5,633 nucleotides of DNA from Paracoccaceae bacterium (GTDB lineage: Bacteria; Pseudomonadota; Alphaproteobacteria; Rhodobacterales; Rhodobacteraceae): assembly GCA_015485375.1 (NCBI GenBank), contig WFTU01000214.1, forward strand, positions 1 to 5,633. Reading direction: 5' to 3'. The translations under genes were made by a program, and so were the position numbers. The notes beneath the pieces were generated by a model that saw only the letters and a program-made list of their open reading frames with translations, was not told the DNA's origin and ran no database searches. Below are positions 1 to 5,633 of the stretch, in pieces. Each line of letters opens with the position of its first letter. The stretch's first letter is position 1.

Positions 1-1095
1 ATCAATACTCTGCGCGGTTATGATTTTGAGCGGATGCTGGGGGATCACGCCCCTGATGACCGCATTCTGATGGAGCCGATCGGCGTGGTCGGGTTGATTA
101 CCCCCTGGAACTGGCCGATGAATCAGGTGGTGCTGAAGGTGCTGCCGGCCATGGCGGCGGGCTGCACCATGGTGCTGAAACCCTCGGAAATCGCGCCGCT
201 GTCCTCGATGCTGTTTGCCGAAATGGTGGATGCGGCGGGCTTTCCCGCCGGTGTGTTCAATCTGGTCAACGGCTACGGGGCGGGTGTGGGCAGCCAGCTT
301 TCGGCCCATCCGGATGTGGACATGATCAGCTTCACCGGATCGACCCGCGCGGGCATTGCCATCACCAAAAACGCCGCCGACACGGTCAAACGTGTGGCGC
401 TGGAACTGGGTGGCAAGGGGGCGAATATCATATTTGCCGATGCGGATGAAAAGGCGGTGGCCCGCGGGGTGCGTCAATGCATGGGCAATACCGGCCAGTC
501 CTGCAATGCGCCGACCCGGATGCTGGTGCAGCGGGGCCGCTATGAGGCGGCGCTGGAGATCGCCGCCGATGTGGCGGGCCGCATTACCGTTGGCCCCTCT
601 GACCGGAACGGCACCCATCTGGGACCGGTGGTGTCAGAGGTGCAATTTGACAAGATTCAAACACTGATACAGGCCGGCATTGATGAGGGCGCGCGGCTGC
701 TGGTTGGCGGCCTTGGGCGGCCCGAAGGGCTGAACCGCGGCTATTTCGTGCGTCCAACCGTGTTCGCCGACGTGACGCCGGACATGACCATCGCACGCGA
801 GGAGATTTTCGGGCCGGTGCTGTCGATCATTCCGTTCGAGGACGAGGAAGTGGCGCTCGCCATCGCCAATGACACGGTTTACGGCCTGACCGATTATGTG
901 CAGACCGCCGATCCGGCCCGCGCGCGACGTCTGGCACGCCGCCTGCGGGCGGGCATGGTGGAAATCAACGGCAATTCGCGCGGTGCCGGTGCCCCGTTTG
1001 GCGGCACGCGCCAGTCAGGCAATGGCCGCGAGGGCGGGGTCTGGGGACTTGAGGAATTTCTGGAAGTGAAATCGGTGAGCGGGTGGACGGAATGA
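1..1095 (+). CDS. Aldehyde dehydrogenase (NAD(P)-dependent), 5'-truncated by window edge
   Basis: Oxidises an aldehyde to the carboxylic acid with NAD(P)+ in the cytoplasm. The frame is open from base 1, so the gene starts upstream. 364 residues are visible and about 110 of the usual ~475 are missing, including the start of the cofactor-binding domain. Numbering from base 1, the visible hallmarks are TPWNWP (34-39, with the oxyanion-hole Asn at 37), KPSE (60-63), the FTGST nucleotide-binding turn (111-115), catalytic-base Glu135 in LELGGKG, nucleophile Cys168 in GQSCNAPTR, EEIFGPVL (from 267) and PFGG near 332. The QSCNAPTRM context and the C-terminal GLEEFLEVKS recall the CddD/SSP0762-like ALDH subgroup; this is from memory, not a search. 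All catalytic residues are present, so it should be active. Its stop overlaps the start of the decarboxylase gene. Together with the downstream GMC enzyme it forms a plausible alcohol-to-acid pair. The physiological aldehyde is unknown. Confidence 0.95.
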   Translation: MNTLRGYDFERMLGDHAPDDRILMEPIGVVGLITPWNWPMNQVVLKVLPAMAAGCTMVLKPSEIAPLSSMLFAEMVDAAGFPAGVFNLVNGYGAGVGSQLSAHPDVDMISFTGSTRAGIAITKNAADTVKRVALELGGKGANIIFADADEKAVARGVRQCMGNTGQSCNAPTRMLVQRGRYEAALEIAADVAGRITVGPSDRNGTHLGPVVSEVQFDKIQTLIQAGIDEGARLLVGGLGRPEGLNRGYFVRPTVFADVTPDMTIAREEIFGPVLSIIPFEDEEVALAIANDTVYGLTDYVQTADPARARRLARRLRAGMVEINGNSRGAGAPFGGTRQSGNGREGGVWGLEEFLEVKSVSGWTE

Positions 1096-2375
1096 ACGAA
1101 GACATCCGCTATTGTGACGGGGCGTTGCAGGTCGAGGGCGTCAACCTTGCCGATATCGCCGCCAGGGTTGGCACGCCGTTTTATGCCTATTCCGCCGCCG
1201 CAATCCAGCGCCGGTATAAAGCCTTTCATGACGCCTTTGCCGATCTGGACGCCCTGATCTGCTTTGCGCTCAAGGCGAACGGCAATCAGGCGGTGCTGAC
1301 CCTTCTGGCACAGGCCGGTGCGGGGGCGGATGTGGTGTCGGAAGGCGAATTACGCCGGGCGTTGGCGGCAGGCATTGCGCCGGAAAAGATCGTGTTTTCC
1401 GGTGTCGGGAAGTCGGCGGAGGAAGTGGCCTTTGCGTTGGAAAAAGGCATCCTGTGCCTGAATGTTGAATCGCTTTCCGAGCTGCACATGATCTCTGAAA
1501 TTGCCACCCGCATGGGGGTGACTGCGCGGCTTTCGGTGCGGATCAATCCGGACGTGGACCCGAAAACCCATGTCAAACTGACCACCGGCAAATCGGGCAC
1601 CAAATTCGGCATTGCGTGGGACGAAGCGCTGGATTTCTTTGCCACCGCTGCGCAGCTTCCAAACGTTTCACTGACCGGCATCGACACCCATATCGGCAGC
1701 CAGATCACCAATCTGCCTGCCTTTGATGCGGCTTTCGGGCGGCTTGTCGAGCTTGTACAAACACTGCGCGCGGCGGGCCATGTGGTCGATCACATGGATC
1801 TGGGCGGCGGGCTGGGGGTTGCCTATGGCGACGGGGTTGATGAGGCCGCGCTTCTGGCCGAATACGCCGAAATCGTCCACCGGCATTTTGCCGGTCTGGG
1901 CTGCCGGATGCTGCTGGAGCCGGGGCGTTTCATCACCGCCAATGCGGGGGTGTTCGTGACCAAGGTACTGCATATGAAACCCACGGCGCAAAAGCATTAT
2001 GTGGTGGTGGACGGCGCGATGAACGACCTGATCCGCCCCACCATGTATGACGCGCTTCACGAAGTTCTGCCCGTCATCCCCAGCGACGGGGCACCGGTCC
2101 TTTCCGATATCGTCGGTCCGGTTTGCGAACCGGGGGATTTTCTGGCCAAGGATCGCGCCCTTGCCTGCGGGCAAGGCGACCTGTTGGCGCTGATGGGGGC
2201 GGGCGCTTACGGCGCGGTGCTTTCCGGCACCTATAACGCGCGCCCGCTGGTGGCGGAAGTCATGGTGCATGGGGCGGATTGGGATGTGGTGCGCCCGCGC
2301 CAGAGCATCGAGGCATTGATTGCACAAGACACGGTGCCCGCATGGCTGAACGGAGGGGAAGATGGAAGCTTATGA
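1092..2375 (+). CDS. lysA: Diaminopimelate decarboxylase-family PLP enzyme (LysA or LysA paralogue)
   Basis: Fold-III PLP decarboxylase. In the canonical family it converts meso-diaminopimelate to L-lysine plus CO2 in the cytoplasm. From the ATG at 1092 it has 427 residues, the normal family length. The alanine-racemase-like barrel carries the PLP lysine K61 (CFALKANGNQA), H200 in HIGSQ, the phosphate-binding GGGLG (238-242) and EPGR (276-279). The C-terminal beta domain carries MNDLIRP, the active-site Cys345 in VGPVCEPGD and Tyr373 in GAYGA. These match DAP decarboxylases rather than the more divergent carboxynorspermidine decarboxylases. I chose the ATG at 1092 because it forms an ATGA overlap with the ALDH stop. 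An in-frame GTG at 1083 would add three residues. Its neighbours are oxidoreductases, not lysine or cell-wall genes, so it may be a second copy recruited for another amino acid, for example as a D-ornithine/D-lysine-type decarboxylase. Family is certain, substrate is not. Confidence 0.9.
   Translation: MNEDIRYCDGALQVEGVNLADIAARVGTPFYAYSAAAIQRRYKAFHDAFADLDALICFALKANGNQAVLTLLAQAGAGADVVSEGELRRALAAGIAPEKIVFSGVGKSAEEVAFALEKGILCLNVESLSELHMISEIATRMGVTARLSVRINPDVDPKTHVKLTTGKSGTKFGIAWDEALDFFATAAQLPNVSLTGIDTHIGSQITNLPAFDAAFGRLVELVQTLRAAGHVVDHMDLGGGLGVAYGDGVDEAALLAEYAEIVHRHFAGLGCRMLLEPGRFITANAGVFVTKVLHMKPTAQKHYVVVDGAMNDLIRPTMYDALHEVLPVIPSDGAPVLSDIVGPVCEPGDFLAKDRALACGQGDLLALMGAGAYGAVLSGTYNARPLVAEVMVHGADWDVVRPRQSIEALIAQDTVPAWLNGGEDGSL
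2352..2358 (+). promoter_or_regulatory. Strong Shine-Dalgarno for the GMC oxidoreductase gene
   Basis: GGAGGGG lies inside the 3' end of the decarboxylase gene. Its GGAGG core is five bases from the ATG at 2362. It fixes the GMC start and shows that the 14-base gene overlap is genuine and probably translationally coupled. Confidence 0.8.
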
Positions 2376-3966
2376 ATATATCGTCGTCGGGGGTGGCTCG
2401 GCGGGCATGGCGCTGGCGGCGCGGCTGTCGGCCGCCAAACGCAAGACCCTGCTGATCGAGGCCGGGCGCAAGAAGGGCAATCTGTTCAACTTCTGGCATG
2501 TGGATATGCCAGCAGCCTATGGCTATGCGTTCCTGAACCCCGCGATCAACTGGAAATACGAGGGCGAGCCGGAGCCGCACCTTAAAGGGCGGCGCATGTA
2601 TCAGCCGCGTGGCAAGGTGCTGGGCGGCTCAAGCGCGATCAACGGCATGGGCTTTTTGCGGCCACACCCGGCCCTGTTTGACGCTTGGGTTCACGCGGGC
2701 GCGGCGGGCTGGGCATTTGGCGATGTCCTGCCCTATTTCAAGCGGCTGGAAACATGGCACGGCACGCCAAGCGACCTGCGCGGCACGGACGGGCCGGTGC
2801 ATGTGGTCAAGGGGCCGATGGAATGCGACTATTACCCCGCTTTCCTTGAGGCCGGACAGCAGGCGGGCTTTGCGCTGAGCGACGATCTGAATGGCGCTGA
2901 ACCTGAGGGCTTTGGCCATTTCCAGATGAATGTCGAAAACGGCACCCGCGCCTCGACCGCACATGCCTACATGAAACATGTGGTTGACCGCGACTGGCTG
3001 ACCATCACCGACCACGCCCATGTGACGCGCGTCATCATCGAAAAAGGCAAGGCCACCGGTGTTGAATATCTGCGCGGCGGCAAAACGCATCTGGCGCGCG
3101 CCGAGGCTGAAATCATCCTGTCGGGCGGGGCCTTCAACACGCCGCAGATCCTGATGCTGTCGGGCATCGGCCCCGAGGATGAACTTGCGCAACATGGCAT
3201 TGCCGTCAACACCGCGCTGGCGGGCGTGGGCCAAAACCTGCAGGACCACCCGATTCTTTACCCGAAACACCTCTCCAAACGAAAGGATTCACCGATCCGC
3301 TACCAGCGGCTCGACCGCAAGGGGCTGGTCGGGCTGCAATGGCTGCTGACCCGCTCTGGCAAGGGGGCGACGAACTACATGGAAGGCGCCGCGCTCTTGC
3401 GTGCGGGCGCGGATTCGCCCTATCCGGACATCGAATTCCAGTTCTGCCCGCTGGTCATCGACCATTCCGAAGGTGGTGCGCTGATGACCCACGGCTGGAG
3501 CAATTCCTGTGGTCCGGTGCGCGTGGAAGGCACCGGCTGGGTCAAGCTGCGCTCGGCCAACCCCACCGAAGCCCCGCGCATCCTGTGCAACTTTTTGTCG
3601 ACCGAATACGACACCAACATGATGCACCGCGCCTTCGAGCTGAACCGCGAAGTGATGAACCAGCCTGCCATGCGCGCCCTGATGAAGGACGAAATCGAAC
3701 CGGGATTTCAGGTCAGAACCCGCGCCGAGGTGCAGGCCTATATCGAGGAACACGTGGCCGGAGATTACCACCCCGTCGGCACCTGCAAGATCGGCGCGGA
3801 CAGCGACCCGATGGCGGTGGTTGACAGCGCCCTCAGGGTGTTCGGGGTGGACGGGCTGCGCATCGCCGACGCCTCGGTCATGCCTGTGATCACCAATGCC
3901 AACACCAATTCGACCAGCATCATGATCGGCGAACGCGCCGCCGGTCTGCTGCTGGGCACAGGATAG
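2362..3966 (+). CDS. GMC-family FAD oxidoreductase, choline dehydrogenase-like
   Basis: Flavin-dependent dehydrogenase/oxidase that oxidises an alcohol (choline in the nearest well-known relatives, BetA) to the aldehyde. It has 534 residues, close to the usual 530-560. The N-terminal FAD-binding fold has VVGGGSAG (8-15) and the ribose-binding LIEAG (31-35). GMC signature 1 lies near 84-98 (GKVLGGSSAINGMGF) and signature 2 near 256-270 (GAFNTPQILMLSGIG), followed by GVGQNLQDHP (288-297). The C-terminal active-site pair is His470 in YHPVGTCKIG and Asn516 in NTNSTSIMIGE, the His/Asn arrangement of choline dehydrogenases and oxidases. No signal peptide is apparent. The gene overlaps the decarboxylase upstream by 14 bases, and a TAG stop comes 11 bases before the M23 gene. 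The product aldehyde would be a natural substrate for the ALDH at the head of the block. I leave the symbol empty because choline is not established: no betI, betC or transporter gene is visible and the neighbours suggest another substrate. Confidence 0.93.
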   Translation: MEAYEYIVVGGGSAGMALAARLSAAKRKTLLIEAGRKKGNLFNFWHVDMPAAYGYAFLNPAINWKYEGEPEPHLKGRRMYQPRGKVLGGSSAINGMGFLRPHPALFDAWVHAGAAGWAFGDVLPYFKRLETWHGTPSDLRGTDGPVHVVKGPMECDYYPAFLEAGQQAGFALSDDLNGAEPEGFGHFQMNVENGTRASTAHAYMKHVVDRDWLTITDHAHVTRVIIEKGKATGVEYLRGGKTHLARAEAEIILSGGAFNTPQILMLSGIGPEDELAQHGIAVNTALAGVGQNLQDHPILYPKHLSKRKDSPIRYQRLDRKGLVGLQWLLTRSGKGATNYMEGAALLRAGADSPYPDIEFQFCPLVIDHSEGGALMTHGWSNSCGPVRVEGTGWVKLRSANPTEAPRILCNFLSTEYDTNMMHRAFELNREVMNQPAMRALMKDEIEPGFQVRTRAEVQAYIEEHVAGDYHPVGTCKIGADSDPMAVVDSALRVFGVDGLRIADASVMPVITNANTNSTSIMIGERAAGLLLGTG

Positions 3967-3970
3967 AGGG
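3965..3970 (+). promoter_or_regulatory. Shine-Dalgarno for the M23-like gene
   Basis: AGAGGG overlaps the TAG stop of the GMC gene and sits seven bases before the ATG at 3978. This supports that start and co-translation from the same transcript. Confidence 0.65.
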
Positions 3971-3977
3971 TCGCTCC

Positions 3978-4643
3978 ATGCTGCATTATCCCTGGATCGC
4001 CTATAGTGACGACATCGAAATCCGCCCCCTGTTCGATTGCCTGAAAGGCGATCCGTTCTTTGTCGACCTCTCGCCCAGCTCTCCCTATTTCCACGAGATC
4101 GACGTGCGCGAGCAGCCCCGCTTTCAGAGCGCCCTCGAACAGACGATGGCAGGGCGGTATTCCTGGGGCGTTTCTGCCTATCTCGAAAACCGCGAGATGC
4201 TGCTGGGAACGACGCCGCAGTTTTCGGGCGAAAAGCGGTTCTTTCACCTCGGGCTGGATGTCATCCTGCCCAAGGGAACCCCGGTGCGCGCGCCGCTAAG
4301 CGCCGTCGTGGCCGAAGCCGGGTACGAGGCGGGCGACGGCAATTACGGGGGTTATGTCCTGCTGCGCCACGAAAGCATGGCCTTTGCGCCGTTCTACACC
4401 CTTTACGGACATCTGGCCAAGGACAGGCTGCCAGCCGAGGGCCAACAGATCGAAGCCGGCGAGGCCTTTGCCCGTATCGGCGATTTTCACGAAAACGGGT
4501 ATTGGTTCTTTCACGTCCATTTTCAGGTGATCACGCAGGCGGGCCTTGATGAGGGGTTCAAGCTCAAGGGCGACTGCACCGCCGAACAACTGACGCGGAT
4601 AGATCACTGGTGCCCGTCCCCATTGCCGCTGTTTCGAAAATAG
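3978..4643 (+). CDS. M23/LytM-fold metallopeptidase-like protein without signal peptide
   Basis: 221 residues. Residues 1-80 are a poorly recognisable N-terminal part with many acidic and aromatic residues. Residues ~85-190 form an M23 (LytM, lysostaphin-like) domain. The Zn ligands are His90 and Asp94 in HLGLD and His181 of HVH (179-181). The second-shell or catalytic histidines His145 (LYGHL) and His179 are also present, so the full classical set is intact. Secreted M23 enzymes cut peptidoglycan cross-bridges, but this protein starts MLHYPWIAYSDD and has no hydrophobic leader, transmembrane segment, coiled coil, LysM or SH3 domain, so it is probably cytoplasmic. The domain with its YTLYGHL and CPSPLPLF tail reminds me of the M23 segment found between an APH-type kinase and a class III aminotransferase in some large bacterial proteins; this is recollection, unverified. 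Its place among amine and alcohol enzymes suggests a small-molecule or peptide hydrolase role. The actual substrate is unknown. Confidence 0.85.
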   Translation: MLHYPWIAYSDDIEIRPLFDCLKGDPFFVDLSPSSPYFHEIDVREQPRFQSALEQTMAGRYSWGVSAYLENREMLLGTTPQFSGEKRFFHLGLDVILPKGTPVRAPLSAVVAEAGYEAGDGNYGGYVLLRHESMAFAPFYTLYGHLAKDRLPAEGQQIEAGEAFARIGDFHENGYWFFHVHFQVITQAGLDEGFKLKGDCTAEQLTRIDHWCPSPLPLFRK

Positions 4644-4660
4644 CCCACTTCATACCCGAA

Positions 4661-4665
4661 AAGGA
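4661..4665 (+). promoter_or_regulatory. Shine-Dalgarno that decides the arginase-family start
   Basis: AAGGA lies in the 29-base gap after the M23 gene, seven bases before the ATG at 4673. It favours that ATG over the in-frame ATG at 4610, which lies inside the upstream gene and has no comparable site. Confidence 0.65.
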
Positions 4666-4672
4666 AAACGAC

Positions 4673-5578
4673 ATGCCCAAGAAAATCACTCTGATCGGTG
4701 CCCCCTCCAGCATAGCCGCCCACGCGCCGGGGCAGGAAAAAACGCCCAAAATGCTACGCGAGGCGGGCCTGCTGGCCGATATGCAAGCGGCGGGGATCGA
4801 GGTGAAAGACACCGGCGACCTGCCGGGCTTTCGCTACCACGCGGATCCCGCCCACCCACGCGCGCGCAACGTGGCGCAAGTGGTGGAAAACGCCCGCAAC
4901 GTGGCCGATGCTGTGGCCACGGCCATCAATAACGGCGAGACCTACCTGGTGCTGGGCGGCGATTGCACCAATGGCGTCGGGGCCATTGCCGGAGCTACCC
5001 GCAACACGGACCTGCGCGTGGGCGTGATCTATCTGGACATGCACGGCGACATGAACACGCCCGAAACGGTGGACAGCGGCGCGCTCGACTGGATGGGGGT
5101 GGCGCATATGCTCGGCATGGCCGGAACGGTGCCGGAATTTGCCAACATGGATGGCCGCAGCCCGATTCTGCAAAATGACCAGATCGTGTTTCTGGGCTGG
5201 GATTTCGCCGGCTCCAATTCCGACTCCGAGCGCGAAGCGATGATCCGGCGGCGCATGGAGGTGGTGTTTCTGGATGAATTGCAGGCCGACCCCGCCGCCG
5301 CCGCCCGCCGCGCGCTGGACCTGCTCGGCCCCGTTGACCGGCTGGTGGTGCATTTCGACGTGGACGTCATCGACTTTGCCGAATGCCCGCTGGGCGAAAA
5401 CTATCGGCACGGCGAAGGCGCGACGCTGGCGCAGGCAACCGGAGCCCTCGCGGCGCTGGCGGCAACGGATGCCTTCGCCGGTGTCACCGTGGCGCAGCTC
5501 TACCCGGACCGTGGAGAAGAAAACATGGCCACACTGAAACGCTTCAGCGCGGCCCTCGCCCGGGCGATTGGCGGGTAA
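4673..5578 (+). CDS. Arginase-fold (ureohydrolase superfamily) protein with atypical active site
   Basis: 301 residues, normal for arginase/agmatinase-type Mn2+ hydrolases, which release urea from guanidino compounds. The fold is shown by LVLGGDC (92-98), the metal motif DMHGDMNTPE (122-131) and HFDVDVID (227-234). The binuclear-site aspartates Asp122, Asp126, Asp229 and Asp231 and His124 are in place. By manual alignment to arginase I, the first Mn-ligand His (GGDH) is Cys98, the His of SGNLHG is Asp139 (SGALDW), and the guanidinium-binding Glu of the VEINP-type motif is Gln275 (VAQLYP). The usual DP after the last aspartate motif is DF. GGDC variants exist among uncharacterised arginase-family proteins, so it is probably a working enzyme with another substrate (a different amidine, amide or guanidine), but loss of activity is possible. 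I chose the start at 4673 for its Shine-Dalgarno and because MPKKITLIGAPSS begins the first beta strand. It is the last gene of the block. Confidence 0.9.
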   Translation: MPKKITLIGAPSSIAAHAPGQEKTPKMLREAGLLADMQAAGIEVKDTGDLPGFRYHADPAHPRARNVAQVVENARNVADAVATAINNGETYLVLGGDCTNGVGAIAGATRNTDLRVGVIYLDMHGDMNTPETVDSGALDWMGVAHMLGMAGTVPEFANMDGRSPILQNDQIVFLGWDFAGSNSDSEREAMIRRRMEVVFLDELQADPAAAARRALDLLGPVDRLVVHFDVDVIDFAECPLGENYRHGEGATLAQATGALAALAATDAFAGVTVAQLYPDRGEENMATLKRFSAALARAIGG

Positions 5579-5585
5579 CCCCCAA

Positions 5586-5632
5586 GTATCGCGCTGCTCC
5601 TTTCAACCGTATGTGATACGCCTCCTTTTTTT
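5586..5632 (+). terminator. Possible Rho-independent terminator
   Basis: GTATCGCG (5586-5593) can pair with TGTGATAC (5612-5619), giving eight pairs of which two are G-U, around an 18-base loop. Six bases later there is a run of seven T's (5626-5632). It lies eight bases after the arginase-family stop, as expected for an operon end. The stem is weak, the loop large and the T-run slightly displaced, so the call is tentative. The window ends immediately after. Confidence 0.4.
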
Positions 5633-5633
5633 G

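Noticed and set aside
1..1095. Treating the ATG at base 34 as the true ALDH start
   Set aside because: The frame is open to base 1, and the residues before the ATG continue the expected ALDH domain. Starting there would remove much of the cofactor-binding domain, so the gene is cut by the window edge.
1668..2327. Long minus-strand open frame opposite the decarboxylase gene
   Set aside because: It mirrors a clearly recognised plus-strand gene. The translation is rich in His/Arg/Gln with no domain, as expected from an antisense frame in GC-rich DNA.
2629..3270. Minus-strand open frame opposite the GMC gene
   Set aside because: No recognisable protein and full overlap with a well-supported gene, so it is a GC-rich shadow frame.
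4610..4672. Upstream in-frame ATG extending the arginase-family protein by 21 residues
   Set aside because: It lies inside the M23 gene, the added residues do not fit the family N-terminus, and the ATG at 4673 has a well-spaced AAGGA site.
4644..4672. Possible internal promoter or hairpin in the largest intergenic gap
   Set aside because: Only 29 bases, with no credible -35/-10 pair or inverted repeat beyond the ribosome-binding site.
5284..5312. GCC/CGC-rich short repeat tract in the arginase-family gene
   Set aside because: It encodes an alanine/arginine-rich helix within the frame and is explained by codon bias, not a functional repeat.
4754..5410. Minus-strand open frame opposite the arginase-family gene
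   Set aside because: Low-complexity His/Gly/Val-rich translation with no motif, antisense to a confident gene.

Overview
The window is a compact, GC-rich, one-direction gene block from a bacterium, most likely an alphaproteobacterium. I infer this from the codon use (heavy G/C third positions), from how closely the decarboxylase and the aldehyde dehydrogenase resemble the alphaproteobacterial forms I know, and from the tight overlapping gene packing. A Rhodobacterales-type marine or soil heterotroph is a reasonable guess, but the sequence does not prove it. No tRNA, rRNA, CRISPR array, insertion sequence or long repeat is visible.

Layout, all on the plus strand: (1) 1-1095, the C-terminal three quarters of an NAD(P)-dependent aldehyde dehydrogenase, cut by the window edge; (2) 1092-2375, a full-length diaminopimelate-decarboxylase-type PLP enzyme (LysA family), joined to gene 1 by an ATGA overlap; (3) 2362-3966, a choline-dehydrogenase-like GMC flavoprotein overlapping gene 2 by 14 bases; (4) 3978-4643, a short M23/LytM-fold protein with its metal and catalytic histidines but no signal peptide; (5) 4673-5578, an arginase-fold (ureohydrolase superfamily) protein with several non-standard active-site residues. 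A weak hairpin followed by seven T's at 5586-5632 may end the transcript. The overlaps and 11-29 base gaps make a single operon very likely. Its promoter lies upstream of the window.

Taken together this looks like a small-molecule catabolic operon rather than lysine biosynthesis or cell-wall turnover. A GMC alcohol dehydrogenase plus an aldehyde dehydrogenase is the usual alcohol-to-aldehyde-to-acid pair (as in BetA/BetB). The fold-III decarboxylase could remove an alpha-carboxylate from an amino acid, and the arginase-fold protein could hydrolyse a C-N bond. The M23-like protein is the least expected partner, since it appears to be cytoplasmic. The substrate cannot be read from the sequence. 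The combination of a LysA paralogue, a GMC/ALDH pair, a leaderless M23 protein and an altered arginase-fold enzyme is the most interesting feature of the window.
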